Source of the DNA: an uncultured Desulfovibrio sp.
Lineage (GTDB): Bacteria > Desulfobacterota > Desulfovibrionia > Desulfovibrionales > Desulfovibrionaceae
Assembly: GCA_910587035.1 (NCBI GenBank)
Contig: CAJUMQ010000025.1
Span: forward strand, 1-35,012
Direction of reading: 5' to 3'
Length of the DNA stretch: 35,012 nucleotides
Shown: positions 23,399-31,837 of the stretch, piece by piece
How positions within the stretch are numbered: position 1 is the first letter of the stretch
Layout of the letters: the number at the start of each line of letters is the position of its first letter
Translations under genes and position numbers: made by a program
Notes under the pieces: generated by a model
What the model was told of the DNA's origin: nothing
Database searches by the model: none
What the model saw: only the letters and a program-made list of their open reading frames with translations

Positions 23399-24949
23399 TC
23401 AGAAAGAATACAAGAAAGAGAGCTGGACTTTCCAGGCATCCTGCTTCTGGAAGGATGAATTGCGGGCTCCTGCCTTATCCCAGGTGTCGTTGTCCACAAA
23501 GTTGGCAATATAGCCCAACTCACCATATATGGTGAAATTTTCATACATCTTATAGGTATTCACCAAGTTAAACTCCAGCAGTCCATCATTTGTGGTGAGA
23601 TATGGGCCATCCCAGTTTTGCCAGCCATCATTCCAGGCATAGGCCGTACCCATATACTTGGCCATTGAGGGCGAGTTTGTGCCGCCCCACCAGACCGCGC
23701 GCAGGGTATGCTTCAGATCCTCAATGAATTTCATATCCTTGAGCTGCAGCCCTATGCCCCATGTGCCGGAATAGTCAAGGGACGAGTCATGCCAAGGCAC
23801 CAAAGTGTATCCAGTATCTCCCAAAAAAGATGTGAAGCTGCCATAGGCGCAAAGGGAGGGAATGCGCTCAGAGCCATTTTTGGGGTTGCCATCATCGCCA
23901 GAGGAATACCAGCCCAGGATTCCGGGAGTGCCCCAATCCATTTTATATTCCACCAGAGCCTTTGCCAGCCAGCCCTGGCGCTGGGTGCTGGAGCGTTTGA
24001 GATTTTCGCGCGAAACAGCCCCCTTGTAGGCATTATATCTGCCCATTGACTCCACATAGCCGTAATTGATATCAAACTCAATGTTCCACGGGTCAAAAGC
24101 GGTGATTCCAACAGGCAGCCCAGCCCAGAACATGGAACCATAAGTTTTGCTGGTGGAATGGTTTGTATATGGGTCAGCAGGATTCCTGTCCATAAGCGCT
24201 GGATAGGGATAAAGCGTAAAGACAGGATTTCCAGCTGTCCCAAAATTGGTGAGCGTTGGGTCATTGCCATTGTTCCACATGGAGTTTCTGCCGCGAATGC
24301 CGTACATCGCCCAGGGGCTCAGTTCAAAACCATCATACTTCAAGCTCAGCACCAGCCCGAACAGATCCATATTGTCAAGATAGCCTTGATCATATGTAGC
24401 TCCGGCTTTGCTTTCTCCGGTATAGTTATCATTGAATGGACGCGCCCAAAATCCGGTAATATCCACATTTTCGTTGATTTTATAGGCCGCATTGACAGAC
24501 CCCACACGACTGGCCAATATTGCTGGCCCACCGGCTTTATTGGGCAGCATGAAAAACTGCACGCCCATTCTGGTTCTGAGATCACTGTCGGGCCACATCC
24601 AGTCTATATAGGCCTGGCGAATTTTCACTGTAACCCCATCCGCTCCCAGAGCGCCGCCCATTGAGGCTTTTCCCCATGTTACCATGCCAACCTGCATTTG
24701 CACTGTGGCGGACAGATTTTCGTTTGCAATCGCCTCAAGCTGCAAACGCAGGCGTTGAGCTGCCGTAAAATGCTCCTGGGTTGGCGTCTGTCTTTGATCT
24801 CCCAACCTTTTTGAATTAATCAAATTGGCCTGCCCAGCGCCAAAGACCATCAGCCATTCACCTTTAATTTTGAAATCTATGGCGCATGCTGTGCTGGTGT
24901 AGCCGGCCAGCATTGCTGCACATATAAAGACGATGAAAAATTTTTTCAT
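23399..24949 (-). CDS. Outer-membrane porin, Desulfovibrio homotrimeric type
   Basis: 516 residues. A signal peptide at 1-23 (M-K-K-F-F then a hydrophobic core ending A-C-A) leads into I-D-F-K-I-K-G-E-W, the first strand of a beta barrel. Alternating aromatic/polar strands continue to the end, and the last residue is F, as for barrel proteins needing BamA recognition. This layout is the family annotated as outer membrane homotrimeric porin in Desulfovibrio, which lets small anions and organic acids cross the outer membrane. The ATG at 24949 has GGGGG 4 nt upstream and gives the proper signal peptide. It is the last gene behind the TRAP genes, so it probably admits the TRAP substrate. Confidence 0.88.
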   Translation of the reverse strand: MKKFFIVFICAAMLAGYTSTACAIDFKIKGEWLMVFGAGQANLINSKRLGDQRQTPTQEHFTAAQRLRLQLEAIANENLSATVQMQVGMVTWGKASMGGALGADGVTVKIRQAYIDWMWPDSDLRTRMGVQFFMLPNKAGGPAILASRVGSVNAAYKINENVDITGFWARPFNDNYTGESKAGATYDQGYLDNMDLFGLVLSLKYDGFELSPWAMYGIRGRNSMWNNGNDPTLTNFGTAGNPVFTLYPYPALMDRNPADPYTNHSTSKTYGSMFWAGLPVGITAFDPWNIEFDINYGYVESMGRYNAYKGAVSRENLKRSSTQRQGWLAKALVEYKMDWGTPGILGWYSSGDDGNPKNGSERIPSLCAYGSFTSFLGDTGYTLVPWHDSSLDYSGTWGIGLQLKDMKFIEDLKHTLRAVWWGGTNSPSMAKYMGTAYAWNDGWQNWDGPYLTTNDGLLEFNLVNTYKMYENFTIYGELGYIANFVDNDTWDKAGARNSSFQKQDAWKVQLSFLYSF

Positions 24950-25011
24950 AATTCCCCCAATTTTTTGGTGCATGCCGTGCATATGCACCCATATCCCCGG
25001 CATGGACGCCG

Positions 25012-25323
25012 TTAATCTTCCACGCGCTCAATTTTAAATGTCACAGGCCTCAAGCCATCATTGCAGGTGGCTATGGCTACATTGCCTTTTTTCATCCAGC
25101 CTTTTCCTAATGGCTCAGTGGCGCCATGGTAAAGGGCATAAACGTAATGCTGGATGCATTTCCAGGCCTCCCCGCAAATGGCTTCAGGCTGATAGTGCCT
25201 TTCACATTCAATAACCTGGCCTGGTTTGAACAGCGTACAGCAACCTGTAACATTGTCCCCATATTCCCGCGCCAACTCTTCATCATAATCAGTTTTTAGC
25301 ACCGTAATACGTACCTTTGCCAT
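25012..25323 (-). CDS. TIGR04076-family protein, copy 1
   Basis: 103 residues, cytosolic, of the small TIGR04076 family, whose function is unknown. It starts K-V-R-I-T-V-L-K-T, has conserved cysteines in G-C-C-T-L-F and A-I-C-G-E-A-W, and ends with the hallmark C-N-D-G-L-R-P-V-T-F-K. AGGAGG before the ATG at 25323 sets the start. It begins 11 bp after dctP and precedes the porin gene, so it is inside the TRAP operon. A paralogue lies at 31479. Three cysteines shared by the paralogues could bind metal or cofactor. Confidence 0.82.
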   Translation of the reverse strand: MAKVRITVLKTDYDEELAREYGDNVTGCCTLFKPGQVIECERHYQPEAICGEAWKCIQHYVYALYHGATEPLGKGWMKKGNVAIATCNDGLRPVTFKIERVED

Positions 25324-25334
25324 TTTGCCTCCTT

Positions 25335-26333
25335 TTATTGAATTTTGCCCATTTCTTTCAGTTTGGCGTGGATTTCCTCCACCCAATCTGATGGAACCTC
25401 TGGCAGTTCCTTATAAACATTCATGGAATCCTTTATCCATACCGCCTTGTCTTCAGGAGATATGGGATGCAGCACATGTCCTTTTTTAGAAAGTTCTTTT
25501 CTCGCAGTGATGTCATCCTCACGCGCATACTTAAGGGAATTGGCCACATAAATATCAATCATTTTTTGAAAAAGAGCGCGATCTGCCTCATTCATGCCTT
25601 GCCACCAGTCCTCATTTGCGACCACGATGTGAGGAGTGTACATATGCTCAGACACGAACAGATTGGGAGCCACCTCTCCAAGCCCCATGGTGAGGGCGGA
25701 AGCCAGATCAACGTCAAAACCATTAATCACCCTTTGCTGAATGCCTGGGATGGTTTCTGGCCATGGCATTGGCGTGGGCGCAAATCCTAGAGCCTTAAGG
25801 CCGGCAATATGTGACTGGGATGGGGTTGAACGTATTTTTTTGCCCTTAGCCTCATTTATGTTGGTTATGGGATCATTGGTAAATACGCCCCTGAAGCCAT
25901 TGCCGCCAAAAGCCAAAGCTTTTGTGCCGCTTTTTTGGGAAAGATGATCCAGAATTTTCTGACCTATTGGGCCGTACATTATGGCATCCACACTTTCGTA
26001 ATCAGGAAAGAGATAAGGCAGATCAAGAATGCCTATTGCGCGGTCAAAACCAGCGAAATTGGGCGCACCATCCTCTACCATATGAATAGTGCCAAACTGC
26101 GCGCCCTGCATGGTGGACGTGGTAGGGCCCAGTTTGGTGGAATCATTCACATCCAGGATGTATTTGCCATTGGAGTTTTCATCAATAAACTTTTTAGCAT
26201 CCTCCCAGGCGCGGTAATTGGGAGTGCCTGGGTAGGATGTATGCGCCACCTTGATTTGTTTGGCGGCTGCCTGGACATGGCTGGCCGCGAACAGAAAAAC
26301 AGCGGCCACGAACAAAACTAGCAGTTTTTTCAT
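25335..26333 (-). CDS. dctP: TRAP transporter substrate-binding protein DctP
   Basis: 332 residues, periplasmic. A signal peptide of about 22 residues (M-K-K-L-L-V-L-F then A-S-H-V-Q-A) is followed by the DctP fold. The conserved ligand-binding arginine region appears in K-G-K-K-I-R-S-T-P-S, with later G-F-D-V-D-L-A-S. It delivers a carboxylate or sulfonate-like substrate to DctQM. GGAGG lies before the ATG at 26333, and the longer frame to 26378 is excluded by the signal peptide position. It is separated from dctM by 102 bp. Confidence 0.93.
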   Translation of the reverse strand: MKKLLVLFVAAVFLFAASHVQAAAKQIKVAHTSYPGTPNYRAWEDAKKFIDENSNGKYILDVNDSTKLGPTTSTMQGAQFGTIHMVEDGAPNFAGFDRAIGILDLPYLFPDYESVDAIMYGPIGQKILDHLSQKSGTKALAFGGNGFRGVFTNDPITNINEAKGKKIRSTPSQSHIAGLKALGFAPTPMPWPETIPGIQQRVINGFDVDLASALTMGLGEVAPNLFVSEHMYTPHIVVANEDWWQGMNEADRALFQKMIDIYVANSLKYAREDDITARKELSKKGHVLHPISPEDKAVWIKDSMNVYKELPEVPSDWVEEIHAKLKEMGKIQ

Positions 26334-26435
26334 TTGAACCTCCAGTAAAAGTTGTTTGTATGGCGTATGCCAATGCAATTTGGCTAAAGCCGTCTAGCCA
26401 GCGCGCGAGCCAATGCCAGCATCCGGACAAAACAG

Positions 26436-27707
26436 CTATAAAAGACAAAGGGACAGCCAAGGGAAAAGGCCTGTAATGAACAAAACCACTATGCAGGCGC
26501 ACAAAAATGGCAGTGTGGCGCGGCAAAGACTGGCAAAAGAAACATTGCTGATGCCACAGGCAACGAATAAATTGACGCCAACAGGAGGGGTTATAAGCCC
26601 CAGGGTCAGTCCAAAGGTCAATACTATGCCAAACACAATTGGATCAACGCCCATAGCCGTATAGCTTGGCAGAAGCATGGGCACGAGAATAAGCACACAG
26701 GCCACTGTTTCCATGAATGTGCCCAGAATGAGCAGGAGAACCATGAGCGCAATCATCATGATCTCCTTGTTGAACATCAGTTTGGACATGAACTCCATGA
26801 TGATGTTTTGTGTATTGTAATAGACCAGCAATGTGCCAAGGCCATTGGCCGCGACAACAACAAAAAATATCGCGCCTATGGTTACCGCCGAGGAATGGCA
26901 AATTTCGCGGAATTTACCCCATGTCATATTTCTGGTAATGAATGTCTCCACCAGCAGTGAATAGATGACAGCCACGGCGCCGGCTTCTGTGGCCGTGGTT
27001 ATGCCGCCATAAATGCCTCCGAGCACGATTACTGGCACCATAAGGGACCATTTGGCTGCCCAAAAAGCCTGCCAACGCTCATGCCAGGTATTTTTGGCGC
27101 CTGGTTTGCCCCAGTTATTGCGCAGGCAGATCAGATAGCTTGTAAACATAAGCGCCAGCCCACACAGAATGCCAGGCACAAGCACGGCAATAAAAAGATT
27201 GCTTACGGACACGCCCGCCACCGAGCCATAAATTATAAGGGTGACCGAAGGCGGAATGAGCAGTCCCAGGCAGCCTGAGCAGGCATTTACAGCGCTGGAA
27301 TAGGCCTTGGGATATCCCTCCTTCTCCATGGCTGGAATCATCATGCCACCCACAGCGGCTGTGGTGGCGGGCGCCGAGCCGCACAGGGCGCCGTAGAACA
27401 TGCAGGTCAGCACCGAAATCTGGGAGAGGGAGCCACGCATATGGCCTACCAGGGAGCGGGAAAAGTTTATCAGCGATTCCGACATGGTGCCTCGCTGCAT
27501 GATTTCTCCCGCCATGACAAAGAAGGGGACGGCCAAAAGAGGAAAGGAATCGAATGTGTTATAGAGCTTTTGCGTAAAAATCAGATATGGTAGATCACCA
27601 ACCCACAGCCCTGACAGCACAGCTACGCTCATTGCTATGGCTATGTGGAAGCCCAGAACAAGCAGGACGGCCAAAACAATAAATGTTGTGATAACGGCAA
27701 TATCCAT
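26436..27707 (-). CDS. dctM: TRAP transporter large permease DctM
   Basis: 423 residues with about twelve hydrophobic segments, the expected size of the DctM subunit. Typical family blocks include P-F-F-V-M-A-G-E-I-M near residue 60, A-P-A-T-T-A-A-V-G near 115 and T-E-A-G-A-V-A near 235. It forms the sodium-driven channel with DctQ. Its ATG directly follows the dctQ stop (TAAATG), and AAGGAG in the dctQ tail serves as ribosome binding site. Confidence 0.95.
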   Translation of the reverse strand: MDIAVITTFIVLAVLLVLGFHIAIAMSVAVLSGLWVGDLPYLIFTQKLYNTFDSFPLLAVPFFVMAGEIMQRGTMSESLINFSRSLVGHMRGSLSQISVLTCMFYGALCGSAPATTAAVGGMMIPAMEKEGYPKAYSSAVNACSGCLGLLIPPSVTLIIYGSVAGVSVSNLFIAVLVPGILCGLALMFTSYLICLRNNWGKPGAKNTWHERWQAFWAAKWSLMVPVIVLGGIYGGITTATEAGAVAVIYSLLVETFITRNMTWGKFREICHSSAVTIGAIFFVVVAANGLGTLLVYYNTQNIIMEFMSKLMFNKEIMMIALMVLLLILGTFMETVACVLILVPMLLPSYTAMGVDPIVFGIVLTFGLTLGLITPPVGVNLFVACGISNVSFASLCRATLPFLCACIVVLFITGLFPWLSLCLL

Positions 27708-28184
27708 TTAAAACTCCTTGCCTGTCAGAGCGATAATGAACCTTCTGGTTGCCTGAAGAGCCGAGAGAAAAAAACAGAAGGGAATGGCCAGCCAGACTAT
27801 CCACAGAGGCAAGGGTATGGAGCTAGCCATTTGGTCGCGACTCATAATTTTCATTGCGGTTTCAAAACTGATCCAGCAGATGAAGAGTGAGCAGAGTATG
27901 GCGCCCAAAAGCACAAGCACATGCAGCCAGCGCTGAACTTTCTCTGGCATCGCACTTACAAAGGCATCCACGCGCAAATGCGCCTCCTTGCGCATTGCTA
28001 TGACCATGCCGAAATAGGCCAGCCAGAGAAAAAGCATGAGGCTTACTTCCTCAGTCCAGGAATAGGCGCTATTGAGAATATAGCGCGAGAATATCTGCAA
28101 GGCTGCGATTATAATGAGGGCGCAAATCACCAGATTGCTTACCCAATCCACAAGCGCATCAATTATTTTGAATAGCCTTGTCAT
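27708..28184 (-). CDS. dctQ: TRAP transporter small permease DctQ
   Basis: 158 residues with four transmembrane segments and the S-W-T-E-E-V-S-L-M-L-F-L-W family motif in the second helix (about residues 46-58). It scaffolds DctM. I chose the ATG at 28184 because AGAGG lies 7 nt upstream; an ATG two codons earlier sits too close to it. Gene order amidohydrolase-dctQ-dctM-dctP is compact. Confidence 0.92.
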   Translation of the reverse strand: MTRLFKIIDALVDWVSNLVICALIIIAALQIFSRYILNSAYSWTEEVSLMLFLWLAYFGMVIAMRKEAHLRVDAFVSAMPEKVQRWLHVLVLLGAILCSLFICWISFETAMKIMSRDQMASSIPLPLWIVWLAIPFCFFLSALQATRRFIIALTGKEF

Positions 28185-28279
28185 GGTCATGCCTCTAAAA
28201 TGATAAATAGGGTTGGCGCGACCCTTCAATCCAGCCGGAGGAGTTGGGGCTGGTGAAAGGCCGCATCATGGGTGACGAT

Positions 28280-29125
28280 TTATAGTTTCAATAATTTTTT
28301 GGCATTTTCATAAAGAATCTTTTTGGAAAGTCTTTCATCAAAATCAAAACGCTTGAAATCATCCACGGCCTGGCGCATGTCGTAGCAAGGATAGGCAGAT
28401 CCAAACAGAATTCTTTCGCCATCCAGCCAGGGTACCGCGTTTTTATAAATTTCATTGCCAGGCGCGCTCTTGTTGTGCATGTACATGTCCGGAATGATCC
28501 ATAGATTTGGGCATCTGAGCATTATGTTGACCATTTGCATGAGCCAGGGATAGCAGGCATGCGAAATGGCAATCTGTAATGTGGGGAAATCATCAGCCAC
28601 ATGCTGCACATATACGGGATTGCAGTATTCCATATCCGGCCCAAGGAACAAACTGTCTGTGATTACCATGATCATGCCCAGCTCTTCGCAGAGGGCGTAG
28701 ACAGGATAGAGTCTGGCATTATCTGGTTTCAGAGGGGGCTCGCAAAAGCCCGGCTCAACGGCCATGCCTTTAAAGCCCCATTCATGGCATTTTCTGACCT
28801 CCGCCAGGGCGGTCTGGATACCACCGCTGACGTCAACACCGCCAAATGGCACAAAAACATCGGGGTATTCCTTAGCCAAATCGCGCACATCCTCATTGGG
28901 CACGCACCCGGCCCAATTTTTGAGGCCTGGACGGCCCATGATGACGCCGCCGCTTATGCCGGCTTCTTTCATTTCTTCCATAAACAGTGGAAAAGACTTT
29001 TGGTGAGCCGATTCTGAACGCCTGGCATTAACATTATGCGGTGGCACGTCATTGCAGACAGGATTAAAAATGGAAAGATTGGCAAAGCCTTTGTATGGAG
29101 GCCTTAAACGAAAATCAAATACCAT
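28280..29125 (-). CDS. Amidohydrolase_2-like TIM-barrel protein lacking usual metal ligands
   Basis: 281 residues of the amidohydrolase/decarboxylase TIM-barrel family, recognisable by G-V-D-V-S-G-G, E-W-G-F-K-G-M-A-V-E-P-G and I-L-F-G-S-x-Y-P. Where family members have H-x-H at the N-terminus, this protein has R6-L-R8. The usual late Asp in F-G-S-D-Y-P is Ala244, and no H stands in M-V-I-T-D-S. Only H189 (I-S-H-A-C-Y-P-W) is kept. It may be metal-free, use another chemistry or have lost activity. GGAGT 5 nt before the ATG at 29125 sets the start. First gene of the TRAP operon, so its substrate is probably what the transporter brings in. Confidence 0.8.
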   Translation of the reverse strand: MVFDFRLRPPYKGFANLSIFNPVCNDVPPHNVNARRSESAHQKSFPLFMEEMKEAGISGGVIMGRPGLKNWAGCVPNEDVRDLAKEYPDVFVPFGGVDVSGGIQTALAEVRKCHEWGFKGMAVEPGFCEPPLKPDNARLYPVYALCEELGMIMVITDSLFLGPDMEYCNPVYVQHVADDFPTLQIAISHACYPWLMQMVNIMLRCPNLWIIPDMYMHNKSAPGNEIYKNAVPWLDGERILFGSAYPCYDMRQAVDDFKRFDFDERLSKKILYENAKKLLKL

Positions 29126-29191
29126 GCGACACTCCTTTGTGAAAAATATGTCAGTGAGGAGCATGGTACCCGGGCAAAGACGAAAAAAAAG

Positions 29192-29212
29192 GCCTAAAAT
29201 ATACTTTTAGGC
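29192..29212. terminator. Bidirectional terminator between the Crp remnant and the TRAP operon
   Basis: Stem GCCTAAAA/TTTTAGGC with loop of 5 nt and runs of eight A on the left and eight T on the right, so it can end transcription on both strands. It insulates the TRAP operon from the regulator gene upstream. Confidence 0.9.
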
Positions 29213-29235
29213 AATTTTTTTTATGCTTTTGGAAT

Positions 29236-29933
29236 TTATTGAGCAGGAAAGGCAAAAGCCTCAAGCTTTTGCATATTGGCGATCAGGATGCGCTTTTTGG
29301 TGAAAATACTGACGATTCCTTCATCCTTGAGTCAAGTCATGGAGCGCTTGAGGGTTGATGATGGCAGCCCCAACAAGCCAGCCATTTGCGCCTGGGATAT
29401 TTGGGGATTAAATTCACATGCCATACCGTGAGCAGCGCTCATGGAATGGATAAACCAGCAGAGTTGCTCTTTTTTGGAGCGGGTGGTGGTGGCATTAAAG
29501 AGAGCCAGCACTTTTAGCAGCTTGACGGATTGGGAGAAGCCCAAATTCAAGGCCAGCTCAAGATTGCCTGGCAATAATTCCCTTTTCACCCGTTCGGCAT
29601 CAAAAAGATAGAACACGCAGCGTTCATTGCAAAGGCTTTCCACCTCAATGGCCGAGTAGCCAGAGATATGCTGCGCCTCGTAAATCGACTGCCCTCAGCA
29701 CAGATAAGCTGTTTTTTTTCATTGCCATTGGCCGCTGTAAAACTCATGGTCACCATGCCAGACTGGATATAGGCGAAATAGCGGTTATGATCCCGGTTAT
29801 AGTTCAAGCTGGCATTTTTGGCATAAATCTTTCGCGCTCCAAAAGAGAGATATTTTTCCCAGATGCGGGAAGTGCAGGCAACAATGCCCGGATATTGGCA
29901 CAGAGGATATACTGGGGATTGGTGATTTTCCAT
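29236..29933 (-). pseudogene. Crp/Fnr-family regulator, frameshifted and with an in-frame stop
   Basis: Read across frames, the product is a full Crp/Fnr regulator of about 230 residues: cyclic-nucleotide-binding-like barrel, dimer helix and C-terminal HTH (Q-I-S-Q-A-Q-M-A-G-L-L-G-L-P-S-S-T-L-K-R). A one-base loss near 29690, in A-E-G-S then I-Y-E-A-Q-H, shifts the frame. A TGA at 29332-29334 sits in the HTH recognition region, where T-R-L-K-D-E-G-I-V is expected (CGA to TGA). The C-terminal frame continues intact to 29236. It would probably have regulated the adjacent TRAP operon. Confidence 0.85.
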
Positions 29934-29993
29934 ACTCGAGCCTGGAATACGGAGAAGTTATTGAAATACCCCACATGCGGCTAGCGCAAAGGC

Positions 29994-30036
29994 ATTCCAC
30001 CATCGCGAGACGAATGGCCTGCCGCGATGGTGGAAT
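29994..30036. terminator. Large perfect inverted repeat after the flavodoxin gene
   Basis: Arms ATTCCACCATCGCG (29994-30007) and CGCGATGGTGGAAT (30023-30036), 14 bp, perfect, with a 15-nt loop. It lies 49 bp beyond the flavodoxin stop on the minus strand. T run is poor, so terminator function is moderate confidence. Confidence 0.55.
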
Positions 30037-30084
30037 AGTGCCATGTTTAAATTAATTTATCAATTTTTCTGCCCTGGCCGCATA

Positions 30085-30666
30085 TTAATAAATCTTTTTT
30101 CCAAAATCGTAAGCTTTGCCCAAATGAATTGTGCTCGCGATATGCGGCAAGCCATTGGTATCGCCGCAACCGCCTGCCAGCAGCATGCCCCGATCTTTAA
30201 AGCCTATGTAATTTATGACAGTAAATTTATAATAAGAGACAGCCTGTTCATAGGTCCAAAAAAAGTCATCTGCCGAAGTCATTAGCAATACGCTATCTTT
30301 TTCCGGATATTTTTCATATCTGCCCCATGGAGGGGAATCGTCTTTTTCCGCCAGGCAATAAAATCTTTCAATAAAGGCTTTCAACTTTGCTGAAATAGTC
30401 CAGAAAAAAAGAGGCGATGCAAAGACAAGACAGTCCGCCGCCATGATATGGGGTCGCAAAGCATTAAAATCATCTTTCTGGATGCATGGTTTTCCAAAGC
30501 GGCAGGCATTGCAACCCAGACAGCCGTTTACAATGTTTTTGTTGAGTGAGAAAAATGATACTTCGTGCCCAGCATCCAAAGCGCCACGCATGAAAGCCTG
30601 CGCAAGCTGGTAAGTATTACCTTTGGGGCGTCCTCCGCCCTGCACTATCATTATATTTTTTTTCAT
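30085..30666 (-). CDS. Flavodoxin-like NAD(P)H-dependent oxidoreductase/iron-sulfur flavoprotein type
   Basis: 193 residues. The FMN phosphate loop G-G-G-R-P-K-G-N-T is at about 10-18. A cysteine cluster C-L-G-C-N-A-C-x(4)-C (about 49-61) resembles the compact [4Fe-4S] motif of archaeal-type iron-sulfur flavoproteins. The second flavin loop is S-P-L-F-F-W. It should shuttle electrons in the cytosol. It lies 3 bp after the stop of the formylglycine-generating-enzyme-like gene and ends the TetR-controlled operon. An aromatic-rich insertion precedes the last third. Confidence 0.85.
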   Translation of the reverse strand: MKKNIMIVQGGGRPKGNTYQLAQAFMRGALDAGHEVSFFSLNKNIVNGCLGCNACRFGKPCIQKDDFNALRPHIMAADCLVFASPLFFWTISAKLKAFIERFYCLAEKDDSPPWGRYEKYPEKDSVLLMTSADDFFWTYEQAVSYYKFTVINYIGFKDRGMLLAGGCGDTNGLPHIASTIHLGKAYDFGKKIY

Positions 30667-30669
30667 CTT

Positions 30670-31456
30670 CTATTTATCCATTACCAGACGGAAGCCCAAA
30701 TTTTGCGCTTTGGTGTCAGGTGTTTCCCGCCAGCGGTAGCTAGAACGGGTGGGAAACTCACTTCCATCTTTGCTCCCACCCCTATAGGCCCTGGCAAATC
30801 CGTTTATCGGCCCCCTGGGATCTGTTTTGGGGCTATTTTCATAATATTCATCATCGTACCAGTCATTTGTCCATTCTCGCACATTGCCGGATGTGTCATA
30901 AATTCCCCACTGGTTTGGCTTTTTTTGCCCCACCTCGTGGGTTGTGCCTTTGGCATTCTCCTTTATCCAGGCGTATTGCGGCAACAGGCTGGCGTCATTT
31001 CCAAAAAAATAACGTGTCTTGGTGCCAGCCCGCGCTCCATATTCCCATTCGGCCTCTGTGGGCAGTCTGTATTTCCCCTCCCCTTCCAGGGCATTGAGAC
31101 GTTTGATAAATTCTTGCGCGTCATTCCAGGACACTGAATCCACAGGTCTGTTACGTCCTTTATGCTTGCTGGGATTGGAATTCATTATTTTTTCCCATTG
31201 TTCCTGGGTTACTTCATGGACGCCCATATGGAAAGGCTTTTCTATTATAACTTTATGGGGCGGGTGTTCATCAGATTTGCCTTCAGCGAGAGGGGGATTC
31301 TCTCCCATGACAAAAGAACCGGCAGGCAGAAGGACAAATTTCATTCCTATCTATACTGTTGGTGATTCCCTTGCCATTTTGTGCCTGGGCGGCAAAGCTG
31401 ATAAAACACAAAGTTGCCGCAAAGCAAAGAACATATTTTAATGAGGTCTTTTTCAT
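30670..31456 (-). pseudogene. Secreted SUMF1/FGE-like protein broken by a 4-bp duplication
   Basis: From 31456 a signal peptide is encoded (M-K-K-T-S-L-K-Y then hydrophobic, A-A-Q-A-Q). It runs into I-T-N-S-I at a tandem CTATCTAT (31347-31354, plus strand). After it the frame shifts; the open frame from 31344 gives K-F-V-L-L-P-A-G-S-F-V-M-G. Removing four bases restores N-S-I-G-M-K-F-V-L, the usual family start. The rest (225 residues) has P-V-x-x-V-S-W-N-D-A, L-P-T-E-A-E-W-E-Y and G-N-V-R-E-W, and ends G-F-R-L-V. Family members are formylglycine-generating enzymes or substrate-binding relatives. Unless slippage restores the frame, the secreted form is lost; translation from the internal ATG at 31344 would give a cytosolic domain. 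Confidence 0.8.
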
Positions 31457-31478
31457 AATTTATTCATATTCCGCATTT

Positions 31479-31823
31479 TTATGGGGCTGGAGTGCCTGGA
31501 GGCACTGAAGTGATATCTGTTGCCTCCAGCTTGAAAATAACAGGCCTGAGGCCATCATTACAGCTGACAATTGCCACGCCCGGCACTTTTATCCAGTCCC
31601 CATAATACCACAAGCCATTGGGCGCTCCATGCGCCATGGCAAATACATACTGATATATGGCCTTCCAGGCTTCATCACACAAACCTTCCGGCTTGGCATA
31701 ATCCGCCAAAAAAGTTTGCCCCACATTATGAAATGGACAGGTAGACAATCCATCAATGCCATATTCCTTGGCAAGATCATCTTGAAAGGTAGTTTTCAGT
31801 ACAGTAATTTTTACTTTGCGCAT
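31479..31823 (-). CDS. TIGR04076-family protein, copy 2
   Basis: 114 residues, paralogue of the protein at 25012. It has the same start (K-V-K-I-T-V-L-K-T), the C-P-F-H motif, L-C-D-E-A-W and the terminal S-C-N-D-G-L-R-P-V-I-F-K block, then an extra proline-rich tail of about ten residues. The family has no known reaction. It starts 14 bp after tetR and precedes the FGE-like gene by 22 bp, so it belongs to the TetR operon. Confidence 0.82.
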   Translation of the reverse strand: MRKVKITVLKTTFQDDLAKEYGIDGLSTCPFHNVGQTFLADYAKPEGLCDEAWKAIYQYVFAMAHGAPNGLWYYGDWIKVPGVAIVSCNDGLRPVIFKLEATDITSVPPGTPAP

Positions 31824-31837
31824 GATTTTCTCTCTGC

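Noticed and set aside
29332..29334. TGA in the Crp-like gene as a selenocysteine codon
   Set aside because: Family has Arg there (CGA to TGA fits), no SECIS-like hairpin was seen, and a separate frameshift shows the gene is dead.
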